From CAVUCH01 sp963697705 (GTDB lineage Bacteria > Acidobacteriota > Vicinamibacteria > Vicinamibacterales > JAENWD01): a stretch of 64,000 nt of DNA. The stretch covers positions 122,785 to 186,784 of the forward strand of contig CAVOPA010000015.1 of NCBI GenBank assembly GCA_963697705.1, read 5' to 3'. Every line of letters starts with the position of its first letter. Within the stretch, counting starts at the first letter, position 1. The notes below the pieces were generated by a model. The model was not told the origin of the DNA and ran no database searches. It saw nothing but the letters and a program-made list of their open reading frames with translations. Below are positions 8,540 to 19,300 of the stretch, piece after piece. Made by a program: the position numbers and the translations under genes.

Positions 8540-8834
8540 GCGCCCGAATTCGGCGGTGTTGTTCGTGACGAGCGCGACCGGCCGTCAGGTGGCCGTCGAA
8601 CAGGGGTGGGGGCTCGCCCTGCGCAAGGGACCGTGGAAATATATCGAGCCCGGCGGCGGGACCTACGATGCGAATACGCGGACGGAGCTCGGCGGAGGCC
8701 CGTCGCCGCAGCTCTACGATCTCCCGACCGACCCGGGCGAGACAAAGAACGTCGCCGCCGACCACCCCGAGCGGGTCGAGGCGATGCGGGCCGATCTCGT
8801 GCGTCTCAGGCAGGCCGGGCGCAGCCGTCAGTAG
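8540..8834 (+). pseudogene. Arylsulfatase C-terminal remnant
   Basis: Only the tail of a sulfatase is left. ALRKGPWKYIEPGGG is followed by GGGPSPQLYDLPTDPGETKN and VAADHPERVEAMRADL, the C-terminal pattern of the sulfatase family. The catalytic N-terminal domain with the formylglycine site is absent. The frame begins close to the end of the HTH gene on the other strand, so a deletion or insertion junction lies near 8520-8560. Confidence 0.75.
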
Positions 8835-8894
8835 ACGTGGAGCCAACGTGCGCGCGAGAGGACGCTCCGCGCGTCGAGTCCACGTATGCACACG

Positions 8895-8922
8895 CTATCC
8901 GTGATCCGCTATCCGTTGTCCG
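8895..8922. repeat. Heptanucleotide array CTATCCG/TGATCCG/CTATCCG/TTGTCCG
   Basis: Four in-register 7-bp units share the core TCCG. The unit CTATCCG also occurs near 3000, and its near-complement CGGATAA occurs at 2476. The array lies upstream of a Ser/Thr kinase gene. Confidence 0.7.
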
Positions 8923-8933
8923 CCGTGACCGTC

Positions 8934-8951
8934 GCCCGCCTTCAGGCGGGC
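8934..8951. repeat. REP-like hairpin with TTCA loop
   Basis: A perfect stem GCCCGCC/GGCGGGC encloses the loop TTCA. The stem-TTCA-stem layout is shared with 47052-47069 and 62380-62397. It could also act as a terminator, but there is no T-run. Confidence 0.6.
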
Positions 8952-9067
8952 CTCACGCGTCATCGACGTAGCGCCCCGTTCAGCCCCTCATACGTGCGCG
9001 CCAGTGCTTGATCGCTGGAGGGGTGCCCACAGCGACGCCGGGGACGGCTTCGTCATACACTGCGCCC

Positions 9068-11791
9068 ATGCCACTGACCGCAGGTTCACGCGTCGGCCCG
9101 TACATCATCAACGCTCTCCTCGGAGCCGGTGGCATGGGGGAGGTCTACCGCGCGCGGGATACGCGGCTCGATCGCGACGTGGCGATCAAGGTCCTGCCGG
9201 ACGTGTTCGCCGTGGACAGGGATCGCCTCGCTCGTCTCGAGCGCGAGGCGAAAGCGCTTGCCGCGCTGAACCACCCCAACGTCGCGCAGATCTACGGGGT
9301 CGAGGACACCGGCGCCACACGCGCGATCGTCATGGAATTGGTCGAAGGGGAGGATCTCGCCCAGCGACTCGCACGCGGGACCGCGTCCGGGTCAGGCGTG
9401 TTGAGCAGCACCGCCCGGCGGCAGGGGCTTCCACTCGGCGACGCACTGTCGATTGCGCAGCAGGTCATCGAGGCCCTGGAATGCGCGCACGACGCCGGTA
9501 TCGTGCACCGCGATCTGAAGCCTGCGAACATCAAGCTGAGGCCTGACGGCCAGGTGAAGGTGCTCGACTTCGGTCTCGCCAAAGCGCTCGAACCGGAACT
9601 GTCCGGGGCGGCCGTGAGCGCCATGCACTCCCCGACACTGACCGCACGCGGCACCGCGATGGGCATGATCATCGGCACCGCGGCGTACATGTCGCCGGAA
9701 CAGGCGAAGGGACGCCCGGTAGACAGGCGCGCCGACATCTGGGCATTCGGAATCGTGCTCTACGAGATGCTCACCGGACGCGCGTGCTTCGGCGGCGACA
9801 GCGTCGGCGACATCCTCGCGGCGGTGATCAAGGACGCGCCGGATCTCGACGCGCTGCCGCAGGACGTGCCAGCCGGAGTGCGGCGGTTGCTCGCGCGCTG
9901 CCTGGAAAAGGATCCGCGGCGACGGCTCAGCGCAATCGGCGACGCGCGGTGGGACCTGGAGGACGCATCCGCACCGGCGGCGGCCCGTTCAGCGGGAACC
10001 GCACGCGCTCGCGCCGTGGGATGGGTGCCGTGGGGCATCGCGGCGGCGGCGGCAGCGGCCGCGCTCCTGTCATGGGCGCGCCAGGCGCCCACTGTCGCCC
10101 CGACAGCGCCGGTCGATGGGCACTTCACTATCGAGCTGCCGCAGGAGGCGCCGGTGGTGACGAGCGACATTCCACGCTGGGCCGATATCCCGCTGGCCGT
10201 GTCGCCTGACGGCCGCACCGTCGTCTACGTGGCCCCGAACGGCCGCGGTACGCAGTTGTTCGCGCGCGGCATGGCCGATCTCGCCCCGCGTCCGATCGCC
10301 GGCAGCGACGGCGCGCGGAGTCCGTTCCTCTCTCCCGACGGCCAGTGGGTCGGCTTCTTCGCCGGTGGAAAGCTGAAGAAGCTCCCGCTCGCAGGTGGGA
10401 CACCCGTGACGCTGGCCGATGCCCCGCAGGCGTACGGCGGCAGCTGGGGGGACAACGGCGAGATCGTGTTCGCGCCCGGCACGCGCGGCCTGTTCGCGGT
10501 GCGCGAGGAGGGCGGCACGCCTCGACAGGTCACGTCGCTCGCGCCTGGTGATGACCTGCACGTCTGGCCTCAGCGCCTCCCGGGCAACCCCGTCGTGCTG
10601 TTCACCGTCATCGCGTGGAGCCGCGAAACGACACTGCTGGCCGCCGTGAACCTCGACACCGGCGCGCGCTCGGTCGTGCAGGAGGAAGCGGCCTTCGGGC
10701 GGTACGTGCCGGGTCCGAACGGGAGCGCGGGACACGTGGCATTCGTCCGCGACGGTGCGCTCATGATCGGCCGATTCGATCCCGCACGCGCCGGGCACGC
10801 CAGCCCGCCACTCACCGTGCTCGACGGGGTGGACGACCGCTCGTTCGACGCCTCCAGCACCGGCGTCCTCGTCTACGCGCCGGGGACGGGGAAACCGGTC
10901 GATTACTCCCTCGTGTGGGTCGATCGCGCGGGGAATGCGACGACGATCAACGATCTGCCGCGAGGCTACGAGGATCTCAACCTGTCACCGGACGGGCGGC
11001 TCGTCGCGCTCACCGTCGAGGAAAGCGGTCCCGAGTCCCCTGCATCCGTGTGGCTCGCCGACGTGACCCGCCGGACGGTGTCGCGGTTCACCTTTGACGG
11101 CTTCAGCCGGGATCCGGTGTGGGCGGCGGACGGTCAATCGATCGTGTTCGGCGGCAAGCGCGGCGAGAACTCGTACGGGCTGTACGTGCAGCGGCTGGAT
11201 GGGCGCACGCCGGCCGAACTGGTATGGGCCAGCCCCGTCCCGATCTGGCCGGATCCCTCTTCGTGGACGCCCGACGGCCGCACGATCATCTTCTCGACGA
11301 GTGGCGAGAAGACGCGGGATGACATTTACATGCTGTCGCTCGATGCCCGCAAGGCGCAGCCGTGGTTCGCCACAGCCGCCGTTGAGTACAGCGGACGCCT
11401 GTCGCCAGACGGCCGATGGATGGCGTACGCGTCCGATGAGTCCGGCCGCACCGAGGTGTACGTGCAGCCGTTTCCCGGCCCCGGAGCCAAACACCTGGTG
11501 TCGCAAGGAGGCGGGCAGAGCGCTATCTGGTCGCGCGACGGCCGGGAGATATTCTATCGACGAGACGACGAGGTGTTCGTGTCGCAGGTGGAGACGGCCG
11601 GCACCTTCTCGACCAGCACGCCGTCGCTGATGTTCGCCGGGCGCTATCGCGCCACCGGCCGCGATTACGATGCCTCGCCCGACGGCAAGCGTTTCGTCAT
11701 GATGCGCGCCAACGATTCGCGGACGACAGACCGGCTCCGCGTCGTGCTGAATTGGCGCAGTTTGATGGACGGCAAACTCCCCGGCCGCTGA
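9068..11791 (+). CDS. Ser/Thr protein kinase with C-terminal PD40/TolB-like propeller
   Basis: This is a 907-residue intact protein. The kinase domain (about residues 10-290) has the glycine loop GAGGMGEVY, VAIK, HRDLKPAN and DFG, plus APE-type MSPEQAKGRPVDRRADIW. A membrane span rich in Ala (WGIAAAAAAAALLSW) follows at about 330-348. The outer part carries repeated SPDGR/SPDGQ-type PD40 blades such as LSPDGRLVALTV and WTPDGRTIIFS. This is the common acidobacterial layout of a transmembrane sensor kinase. The propeller is thought to sense a ligand outside. The ATG at 9068 is chosen because MPLTAGSRVGPY starts the kinase domain directly. A longer frame from 9008 adds 20 poorly conserved residues. 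Confidence 0.9.
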   Translation: MPLTAGSRVGPYIINALLGAGGMGEVYRARDTRLDRDVAIKVLPDVFAVDRDRLARLEREAKALAALNHPNVAQIYGVEDTGATRAIVMELVEGEDLAQRLARGTASGSGVLSSTARRQGLPLGDALSIAQQVIEALECAHDAGIVHRDLKPANIKLRPDGQVKVLDFGLAKALEPELSGAAVSAMHSPTLTARGTAMGMIIGTAAYMSPEQAKGRPVDRRADIWAFGIVLYEMLTGRACFGGDSVGDILAAVIKDAPDLDALPQDVPAGVRRLLARCLEKDPRRRLSAIGDARWDLEDASAPAAARSAGTARARAVGWVPWGIAAAAAAAALLSWARQAPTVAPTAPVDGHFTIELPQEAPVVTSDIPRWADIPLAVSPDGRTVVYVAPNGRGTQLFARGMADLAPRPIAGSDGARSPFLSPDGQWVGFFAGGKLKKLPLAGGTPVTLADAPQAYGGSWGDNGEIVFAPGTRGLFAVREEGGTPRQVTSLAPGDDLHVWPQRLPGNPVVLFTVIAWSRETTLLAAVNLDTGARSVVQEEAAFGRYVPGPNGSAGHVAFVRDGALMIGRFDPARAGHASPPLTVLDGVDDRSFDASSTGVLVYAPGTGKPVDYSLVWVDRAGNATTINDLPRGYEDLNLSPDGRLVALTVEESGPESPASVWLADVTRRTVSRFTFDGFSRDPVWAADGQSIVFGGKRGENSYGLYVQRLDGRTPAELVWASPVPIWPDPSSWTPDGRTIIFSTSGEKTRDDIYMLSLDARKAQPWFATAAVEYSGRLSPDGRWMAYASDESGRTEVYVQPFPGPGAKHLVSQGGGQSAIWSRDGREIFYRRDDEVFVSQVETAGTFSTSTPSLMFAGRYRATGRDYDASPDGKRFVMMRANDSRTTDRLRVVLNWRSLMDGKLPGR

Positions 11792-11959
11792 CACGGCATC
11801 GGAGCCGATCACGGCCACGCCCGCGCCTTCAGCCAACGGGCCAGCGAGGCGTGAGAGCCGGCGCCTGATCGAGGAAGTTCCCTTGGCCTTTGTGCCGGAC
11901 CCGCTGCCAGCGGCCGGTCCGGATCCCTGCGCGAGCAGTGAGGCGTGGCGCGCCAGCGT

Positions 11960-12370
11960 CACCACGCGCCGCCCCCGCGCGTCAGCGCGTCCAGCTCGCG
12001 CAGCAGCAACTCAGGTACGGCTCTGGGACGTCCTCCCGTGACACGAGGGAGAAAGCACCACCTTGAGTACCAACTTCTTGCAGGTCGCCGCGGTATCGAC
12101 CGCCCTGTCGCTGGGCTGCGCGGTGACGAACGCGAGCCGCACATCCTCTCCGCCTCAGCAGACCCGCCCCAGTTCCATCACGATCACGTCGAGAGGCTCG
12201 ACGTTGGTGAGCCGAGTAGTGGCATCCGTGACGGTCGGTGCCGCGGCGATTTCAAAACCAGCCTCGCTCAGAGCCGACACATACAGATCCCGATCCGATC
12301 CGGGTGGATATACGAACAGAACTCTTCCTTCCAGGTTTCTGGAGTCGACCGTGTCGCCGCTGCCCGTCAA
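11960..12370 (-). pseudogene. Response-regulator receiver domain remnant
   Basis: The start LEGRVLFVYPPGSDRDLYV with SEAGFEIAAAPTVTDA and PLDVIVMELG follows the beta1-alpha1-beta3 pattern of a receiver domain. The acidic pocket is replaced by YPPGSD and the phospho-acceptor region by VMELGR. The reading frame then breaks. FVTAQPSDRAVDTAATCK and ELLLRELDALTR continue the fold in other frames down to about 11960. At least two frameshifts make it inactive. Confidence 0.55.
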
Positions 12371-12480
12371 ATCTTCGCGTCTCCCGCCTGAATGCCGCTC
12401 AGCTCCAGAATCGCAGGACCGCCGTCGCCATGCATCGAAGGACTAGGCATATCCCTTGGCAATTCTTGAGAGCGTTGGTT

Positions 12481-12949
12481 AGATGTTAGCGGCCAGCGAC
12501 CGTGCTGCGGGAGCACTGACAGACGCAACCGTTCAAGGGGAGCGGTGGAAGCGGAACCTGTTCCGACCGTACCCGATCAAGGCAGGAGCTAACGAACCTG
12601 GGAAGTCCGAGGATTACAGACGACGTGAACGCTGCAATTCGCACAGGCATTCTCTCGTCTCACCGACCGAGGATGGCGGCCCGACCATCCAGTTGCCTGC
12701 AGCGGAAGCAGCTGCACCCTTCCAACGTCTGACTCCGCACAGTATACCGCGTGACCATCCGGAGCGATCGTCTCAATGGATCGCGGCAAACACACGCGTG
12801 CAGCCATGCCCGGTAGACGCTTGCGAACGTTCCCGCCGCCCGTCGCCCCGGAACACGACGCGATGCTGTCCGGGACATGAGCGCATTCCGAGAGATCGAG
12901 GCCCACATCGGGCATCGGCCGCTGCTCGGCGGCGTGGCATTCAGTCAGA
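12481..12949. other. Intergenic/decayed stretch, no gene recognised
   Basis: There is no domain, no plausible start with a ribosome binding site and no sustained codon bias on either strand. It probably belongs to the decayed upstream part of the WD40-like relic that follows. Confidence 0.4.
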
Positions 12950-13460
12950 TGGACATCTGATCCTCAGTCGAGGCGGGTTGGCGGGGTCCGAGACGCTTTG
13001 CCTCTGGACCCGAAGACGCGGACAGCCCACTACTGTGCCGATGAAGCATCCGTCCGTCAAACAGGCGACGTTCAGTCCGGACGGTCGCGTCATCGTCAGC
13101 GGCCGTGACGAGGTGATTCGGTTGTGGATGACGGATGCGGGCGAACCGCTGTCGTGGTCGATCGAAGGCGCGCACCCGCGCTGGGCGCGCGAAGCGGGCT
13201 GCGTTGGGTCGTCGACCCGATTAACAGTGGTGAGAAGACCCTCTGGCGCACCACACAAAAGCGCCGCGCATCTGGAACCTGCGCACGGCCGACGACCGCG
13301 ATGATCGGTTAAGTCTACTCGCGCACGCCATCGCTGCAGGCCACGTTGATGCGACGGGTGCACTCGTCGATCTCGAGGTCGCCTCCCTGCCCTCGCCACG
13401 ACGTCATAGGGCGCGTCGGATCAATCTGATGATTGCGCCCACGGCACGGGAAACGTAGTG
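12950..13460 (+). pseudogene. WD40-repeat protein remnant
   Basis: One frame has ATFSPDGRVIVSGRDEVIRL and WMTDAGEPLSW, which is one WD40 blade of the eukaryote-like type. After a frame change, RIWNLRTADDRDDRLSLLAH and GHVDATGALVDLE follow, like the end of WD40-kinase proteins. No start codon or complete domain remains. Confidence 0.5.
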
Positions 13461-13703
13461 GTCTGGCGCGCCGAAGCTCAGTTTTGCGGCTTGAGACCAT
13501 AGTTCCCGCAGCACGTTCATGCACGCGTGATTCAGCGTCGGCGTTCGCCAGTCCGCCGGTGTCTTCGACCGACGGATGTTAGCAGGCCGTTAGAAGGTCA
13601 ACATTCGCCCACGCCGGAAGGATGAGCGCGGAAGGTACTGCTCATGCCCCCCATGCGAGCGTGGCAACTCTGGAATCACCCCGACCTCGGCTCTCGCGGC
13701 CTC

Positions 13704-14480
13704 TCAGCTGCCCTGCCGTTCCCAGACTTCCTTGATGGTTTCGCCCTTCTCGTTCTTCCCCTCAACTGTCATGCTCTTTCCGTCGTCCGACACGGTGTAC
13801 GTGCCGGCGAAGATGGTCTTGCCCTTGAGCTTCTCCGTCAACGCGATGGTCCGAGGGCCCTGGCGGGTCACCGCGAGCGTCAGCGTGTCGGGAACGGTCG
13901 GACCCGCGGGGCGAGACTCCGAGCCATCCGTCTTGCCCTTCCACGTGGCTTTGATGGCGGGAATGTCCCACGTCATCTGGTCGCCGGGTCCCATCTTCAT
14001 CGTGAAAGTCTGCGGATTCCCCAGTTTGACCGACGTGGTCTTCCATGTGCCCACAAGACCGGCGCTGCCGGACGTCCGTGTGTACGTCGTCGTGTTGTCG
14101 AACTTCTCGCCGTCCGGACGGATTCCGAATTCATGAACGGTGAGCGTCTTGTCGTTCCCGGAGAGCGTCCAGTCGGACTGGCTCAGTTCCTTTCCCTTGA
14201 GCCACTCAGTTTGGTGGTAACTGCCGTCGGCCTGCTTCTGGATCGCCACCGTGGAGCCGGCGGGCGTATCGGTCTTGGTGCCGTCGGTCTTCACCGTGTA
14301 GGTGAATGCCGGGCTGACGAACTTGATGGCGCCGCTCCCCGCGTCTTCGATAGCCATCGTCGTGGCGGTGAAGTCGCTCTTCTCTTGATTGAGCGTCCAG
14401 TTCGCGTCGAACGGACTCTGCGCAGACACTGCAGGGGCGAGGACGATTACGGACACGAGCGTTGCGATGGTCGTCTTCAT
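13704..14480 (-). CDS. Secreted protein of unknown function
   Basis: This is a 258-residue protein with a clear signal peptide (MKTTIATLVSVIVLAPAVSA, cleavage after about residue 20). It is rich in Thr, Lys and Gly, with alternating beta-strand-like segments such as FDANWTLNQEKSDF, KTLTVHEFGIRPDGEKF and GTYTVSDDGKSMTVEGKNEK. This suggests a lipocalin-like or beta-barrel fold in the periplasm. I do not recognise a named family. The start at 14480 has GGGAGG 7 bp upstream. It is a free-standing, intact gene among relics. Confidence 0.75.
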   Translation of the reverse strand: MKTTIATLVSVIVLAPAVSAQSPFDANWTLNQEKSDFTATTMAIEDAGSGAIKFVSPAFTYTVKTDGTKTDTPAGSTVAIQKQADGSYHQTEWLKGKELSQSDWTLSGNDKTLTVHEFGIRPDGEKFDNTTTYTRTSGSAGLVGTWKTTSVKLGNPQTFTMKMGPGDQMTWDIPAIKATWKGKTDGSESRPAGPTVPDTLTLAVTRQGPRTIALTEKLKGKTIFAGTYTVSDDGKSMTVEGKNEKGETIKEVWERQGS

Positions 14481-15942
14481 GGCGCATCCTCCCGTTGCCG
14501 GCGTGAGTGAGTCTGGCTGCGGATTATCTGTAACGGTGAGGGCAAATGCAATGCGCTGGGCGCCTGGAAGTTCGGCGCCGGCTCCTGTCAGTGCTCGGGA
14601 GCCACAGCGATCCCGCATGTCGGCCCGCGCGTCGCGCCGCTCGAACGCCTGCCAGGCCACCACCCTGCCGCCCCGTTGGCCGGGCGGTTCGCGTCAGACC
14701 CCGCGCTCGTCCGCCAAGGCGTGGAGCGCCGCGAACGGCTCGCACCGGTCGGGCGCGAAGAGCAGGGCGCGCCTCCTCACGCCCGAGACTTTGGCCCGCC
14801 AGCTGCTGAGTGATCGTTCCGCCATCTACCGTTTAGCCGGCTCGTAGAACGGTGATTGCAGTCGACGATGCGGATCGAATCGAACCGTCGGTCGAAGACT
14901 CTCAATCTTCGGTGACCACGAGAGCTCGGATGACATGCGGCAACGTCGTTCGGGTCGAAGTCAACGCCGTGTAGGCGCGCTCGTCACCCGACGCTCCTCG
15001 AGTGATCGTGGGTGACCAAATATCGCCGGTGCAAAGGCAGACGCGCCGGGAACGATGCAGATCGTGAGAAGCAGGAGAACAGCAACGCACCAACGAACAT
15101 ACATGCGACTCCCAAGCAGACGATGAACGCGGACGTCGGTTCGCGCGGACGGGCCCGGCGACCGCGTCAGCAGAACGTCGGGTAGGATCGCCCTGAGAAT
15201 GCGAGACGCGATTGAGCCGTCCCTGCGCGACGACGCGGTTGGCGATATCATCGCTACACAACAGCGACCCGGAGAGGAGGTGAGATTGGCGAACCGCCAC
15301 CCACCCGCACGCACTGACGGGCACCGGTGACACCGCAAGGCGTTAAGCCGGTATCACGGTGGCATCCACCACCTTGTCGAGTGCGATAGCACTACGAGGT
15401 TACGATAGCGAGCCGGTCATTCCATATCGGTCTTACGGTATCCCCGGACGACACAGTCGAGCTGACCCTCGCCCAACAGGCGGCAGGCTCTGCCGAACCA
15501 GCCGGATGCGGGAGCGATGGCGCCACGTGCCATGAGAGCAAACCCGAGCCAGAACGCCGCTCGAGCAGCGCACCGCCGGATTACCGGTCGGCCGGCACCA
15601 TCGATGTGCACAACCTGGTGACGATTGAGTTGCGGCTCGCGGAGCGCGCCGGTCCTGCTTGTTCGATGGCCGACCGACGAGGTGACCGTCGAGCGTGCCA
15701 GAGATCTTCTCTCCCCGGTCGGGAGCATCCGTCGGGCCAGCGATTATCCTTGCGCCGGCCCACCTGAGGGCCTCAATGTTTTATAGCCTGACGGCGTTGG
15801 TTGAGCGCGACCACATCCGGCCGGATTGCGCGCGCCTGGCGTGGAGAGGTGCGCCTTGCATGCGCCGATGTGCGTGGCCGTTCGGCTGCTCCGAATGCGG
15901 CCGGATCCGCTGCGACCACATCCGTGAGCGGCCCACACACGA
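14481..15942. other. 1.4-kb stretch without a supported gene
   Basis: No protein domain was recognised on either strand. The only hint is a 47-codon frame at 14961-15104 (minus) with a signal-peptide-like start (MYVRWCVAVLLLLTICIVPG) and GGGAG upstream. Its neighbouring frame continues as if frameshifted, so it may be the start of a decayed secreted protein. The rest looks like degraded island DNA. Confidence 0.4.
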
Positions 15943-18811
15943 ATGACGATGAGTGGGAATCCAGCACCGGTCCACACGAACTCCTCGTCGACCGAGAAGA
16001 TTGCGCTCTTCAGGTCTCTCTTCCGAGGGCGCGCCGACGTGTACCCGCGGCGATTCGAGAGCAGGACGAGCGGCAAGTCGGGGTACGCACCGGCGTGCGC
16101 CAACGAGTGGGTACGCGGCATCTGTGAAAAGCCGCGCATCAAGTGCGCCGAGTGTCCGCACCGTCGATTCCTCCCGGTAACCGACGACGTCATCCGCTGG
16201 CACCTGTCTGGACGGGACGACGACGGGCAAGCCTTCGTGGCGGGCGTCTATCCGCTGCTGCTCGACGAGACTTGCTTTGTGCTGGCCGTTGACTTCGACA
16301 AGACCGGTTGGCAGCAAGATGCCACGGCTGTTCTTCAGGGTTGCCGACGTCTCGGTCTGTCGGCGGCGCTCGAGCGCTCACGCTCAGGTCGGGGCGGACA
16401 CGTGTGGCTCTTTTTCGCCGAAGCCATTCCAGCCGCACTCGCGCGACGACTCGGATCATTCCTCCTGACCGACGCGATGGAAGAGCGGCCGGACATCGGG
16501 CTCGATTCGTACGACCGGCTGTTCCCCAACCAAGACACGATGCCGCATGGCGGATTCGGCAACCTGATCGCCTTGCCGCTCCAAAAGGGGCCGCGTGGCC
16601 ACGGCAACACCGTGTTCCTCGACGACGATCTCACGCCCTGGGTCGACCAGTGGGCGTTTCTCGCCAGTATCCGGAAAGCAGACCGCGCGCAGGTCGAACG
16701 CATCGTGCAGGACGCCGAACGTCGCGGCCGCATTCTCGGCGTCCGTCTCCCGCCGCAGGACGATGGCGACGACGAGCCGTGGACCGCGCCACCGTCACGC
16801 CGTCGGACGGAGATGCCCATCCTCGGTGGGCTACCACAGACACTGGAACTGGTACTTGGAAACCAACTGTACATTGCCAAGGCCGGGTTGCCTCCGGGTC
16901 TGCGAAACCGTCTCCTTCGCGTGGCGGCCTTCCAGAACCCGGAGTTCTACAAGGCGCAGGCAATGCGGTTGTCCACCTATGACAAGCCGCGGGTCATCGC
17001 GTGCGCGGAGGATCATCCGCAGCATATCGGCCTGCCGCGAGGTTGCCTAGACGAGGTTCGGCAGTCGCTGCGTGAACTCGGCATCCGCACGACGATTCAC
17101 GACGAACGCTTCGGCGGCCGCCCCATCGATGTGGAGCTTCCAGGGCGAACTGCGCACCGACCAAACGGCCGCGGCGCGTGCGATGCTGGCGCACGACACG
17201 GGCGTGTTAGCCGCCACGACCGCGTTTGGCAAGACGGTGGTTGCCGCCTGGCTGATTGCGCAGCGCGGCGTGAACACGCTCGTCCTCGTGCATCGGCGCC
17301 AACTGCTCGACCAGTGGGTCGAGCGGCTATCGACCTTCCTTGGCCTGCCGGCGACGTCTATCGGTCGCATCGGCGGCGGGCGGAGTCGAGCGACGGGTCG
17401 CATCGATGTGGCGATTATTCAGAGCCTCGTGCGAAAGGGCGTCGTGGACGATCGCGTCGCCGACTACGGACACGTGGTCGTGGACGAGTGTCACCATCTG
17501 TCCGCCCAGAGCTTCGAACAGGTCGTGCGCCAAGCCAAGGCGCGATTCGTCATCGGACTGTCGGCGACGGTCGCCCGCAAGGACGGCCACCACCCGATCG
17601 TGTTCATGCAGTGCGGACCGGTCCGACACCGAGTCGACGCGAAAGCCCAGGCCGCAGCGCGACCCTTCGAACACATCGTGCTCGTGCACCCGACGACCTT
17701 CCAACCGGCCAAGGCTCCGGATCCGGACAAACGCGTGGAGTTCCAGGCGCTGTACCAGGCGCTGATCGATGACGAGGCGCGCAACCGCCGCATCTGCGAT
17801 GACGTCGTCGAGTCCGCAATCGCTGGCCGGTCACCACTCGTGCTCACCGAGCGGAATGAGCACCTGGATCGCCTCGAGCACGGCCTGGCTGGTCGCGTCC
17901 GTCATCTCGTCGCGTTGCGAGCTGGAATGAGCAGGAAGCAGCAGCAGACGGTCACCGGCCACCTGGGGTCCATCCCGGGTGACGAGGCGCGGGTCATCCT
18001 GGCGACCGGCAAGCACGTGGGCGAGGGCTTCGACGACTCGCGCCTGGACACGTTGTTTCTGACGCTGCCGGTCTCGTGGCGCGGAACGATCGCGCAGTAC
18101 GCCGGCCGGTTGCACCGCCTGTACGACGGCAAGCGCGAGGTGCGGGTCTACGACTACGCGGATCTCAACGTGCCCATGCTCGCGCGCATGTTCGACCGGC
18201 GGTGTCGCGGCTATGAGGCCGTCGGCTACACGATTCTCCTGCCGGCGAGCGCCATTCCGGGCTGGCCCGCGAATGTGCCGCTCCCGTCGGATCCGCTTTG
18301 GAAGCGCGACTATTCGGGGAGCGTGCGCAGGCTCGTTCGGGACGGCGTGGACACTCCGCTGGCCCATCTCTTCGTGTGCGCCACCCGTCCGGTGTCACCC
18401 GATGCCGAGGGCGTCGATCGCGCTCGAAGCGCGACGGAGGCGTTCCTCTACCGGCGCCTGGAAACCCTACCGGAAACCAAGGGCCGTCTTCGTCTCAACG
18501 CCGCGCTGCCAATCGCGTTCGACGGCTTCGGGACGTTAGAGGTCGACCTGTTGTGCGATGAGGCTCGTGTGGCAGTGGAGCTGGACGGTGCCCAGCACCT
18601 GGCCGATCCGGTTGCATACCGGCGTGATCGTCGCAAGGACCAGTTGCTGCAAGAGCGAGGCTACTTCGTTCTGCGTTTTCTGGCCGAAGACGTGAGTAAG
18701 GAGCTGGACGCCGTGCTCGACGCCATCGTGCGGGCACTGAACCATCGCGACCGACAGCCTTCGATCGCCCGCGTCCAGGCCGTCTGCATCTCGAGACCTG
18801 GGCGTCCCTGA
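15943..18811 (+). CDS. TOTE-type conflict protein: AEP primase + SF2 helicase + DUF559 nuclease (one frameshift)
   Basis: The domains are in order. An archaeo-eukaryotic-type primase (about 15990-16740) has a CAECPHRRFLPV zinc-ribbon-like segment. Its catalytic DFD is at 16291-16299, and SGRGGHVW carries the His at 16399-16401. An SF2 helicase follows with Walker A AFGKT (about 17222-17236), DECHH (17482-17496), GLSAT and QYAGRLHRLYD. A C-terminal DUF559/Vsr-like nuclease has VELDG (18575-18589) followed by YRRDRRKDQLLQERGYFVLR. The primase matches the AEP domain named for TOTE conflict systems. One extra base near 17134-17139 shifts the frame between primase and helicase; both halves are otherwise clean. 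It is either a very recent lesion or a sequencing error. The stop at 18811 is 7 bp from the converging PIN toxin gene. Confidence 0.85.
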
Positions 18812-18818
18812 GTGCTGC

Positions 18819-19295
18819 TCATGTGTCTCTGAGGATCTCGGCGAACACGGCATCACTCGCGCGAAAGTTGGTGCGGCGCAGGCGTGCCACCGCTTCGGCG
18901 AGATCCAGGCCCTCAATCCGGCGATCAGCCGCCGCGCGCATGAGGCCCAGCGTGCCCATCACCGCCCAATCACGCCGGCGGGCTTCGCGGCGCGCGTCGC
19001 GCTCATCGATCAGCACCACCGCGGGAAGGAGAGTCGACGCCAAGGCAAGCGTGTCCCGCTCTCCGGGTCCCAGTCCGCGCGGGAGATCGGCGACCGTGCG
19101 CTCGGGCGCCTGGCATTCGAGCCACGTGGGTGGGTCGCTCGCCCACTCGCGCACGGGCGCGGGGGCCTGAGGATGCCGGAGTTCGTTCAGCACCGCGGGC
19201 GGAACCAGGATCCGGCTGAAAAGCGCGGGCAGGAGATCGATGTGCCCGATCAGAATGAGATAGTGCAGCGGCGAGGCGTCGGCAACGGCGATCAC
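18819..19295 (-). CDS. PIN-domain (DUF3368) toxin of a type II TA pair
   Basis: This is a 158-residue PIN protein starting with GTG at 19295. Acidic residues typical of the nuclease site are the D in IAVADASPLHYL, the E in VLNELRHP, and the D/E cluster in GPGERDTLAL and VVLIDERDARREA. GTLGLMRAAADRR is the usual DUF3368 C-terminal motif. These toxins cleave RNA. The gene starts 5 bp after the stop of a UPF0175 antitoxin, its standard partner. Together they probably stabilise the island. Confidence 0.9.
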   Translation of the reverse strand: MIAVADASPLHYLILIGHIDLLPALFSRILVPPAVLNELRHPQAPAPVREWASDPPTWLECQAPERTVADLPRGLGPGERDTLALASTLLPAVVLIDERDARREARRRDWAVMGTLGLMRAAADRRIEGLDLAEAVARLRRTNFRASDAVFAEILRDT

Positions 19296-19300
19296 GCCGC

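Noticed and set aside
14546..14809. Arg/Pro-rich plus-strand frame
   Set aside because: Composition is typical of a high-GC out-of-frame translation, and no start signal or domain is seen.
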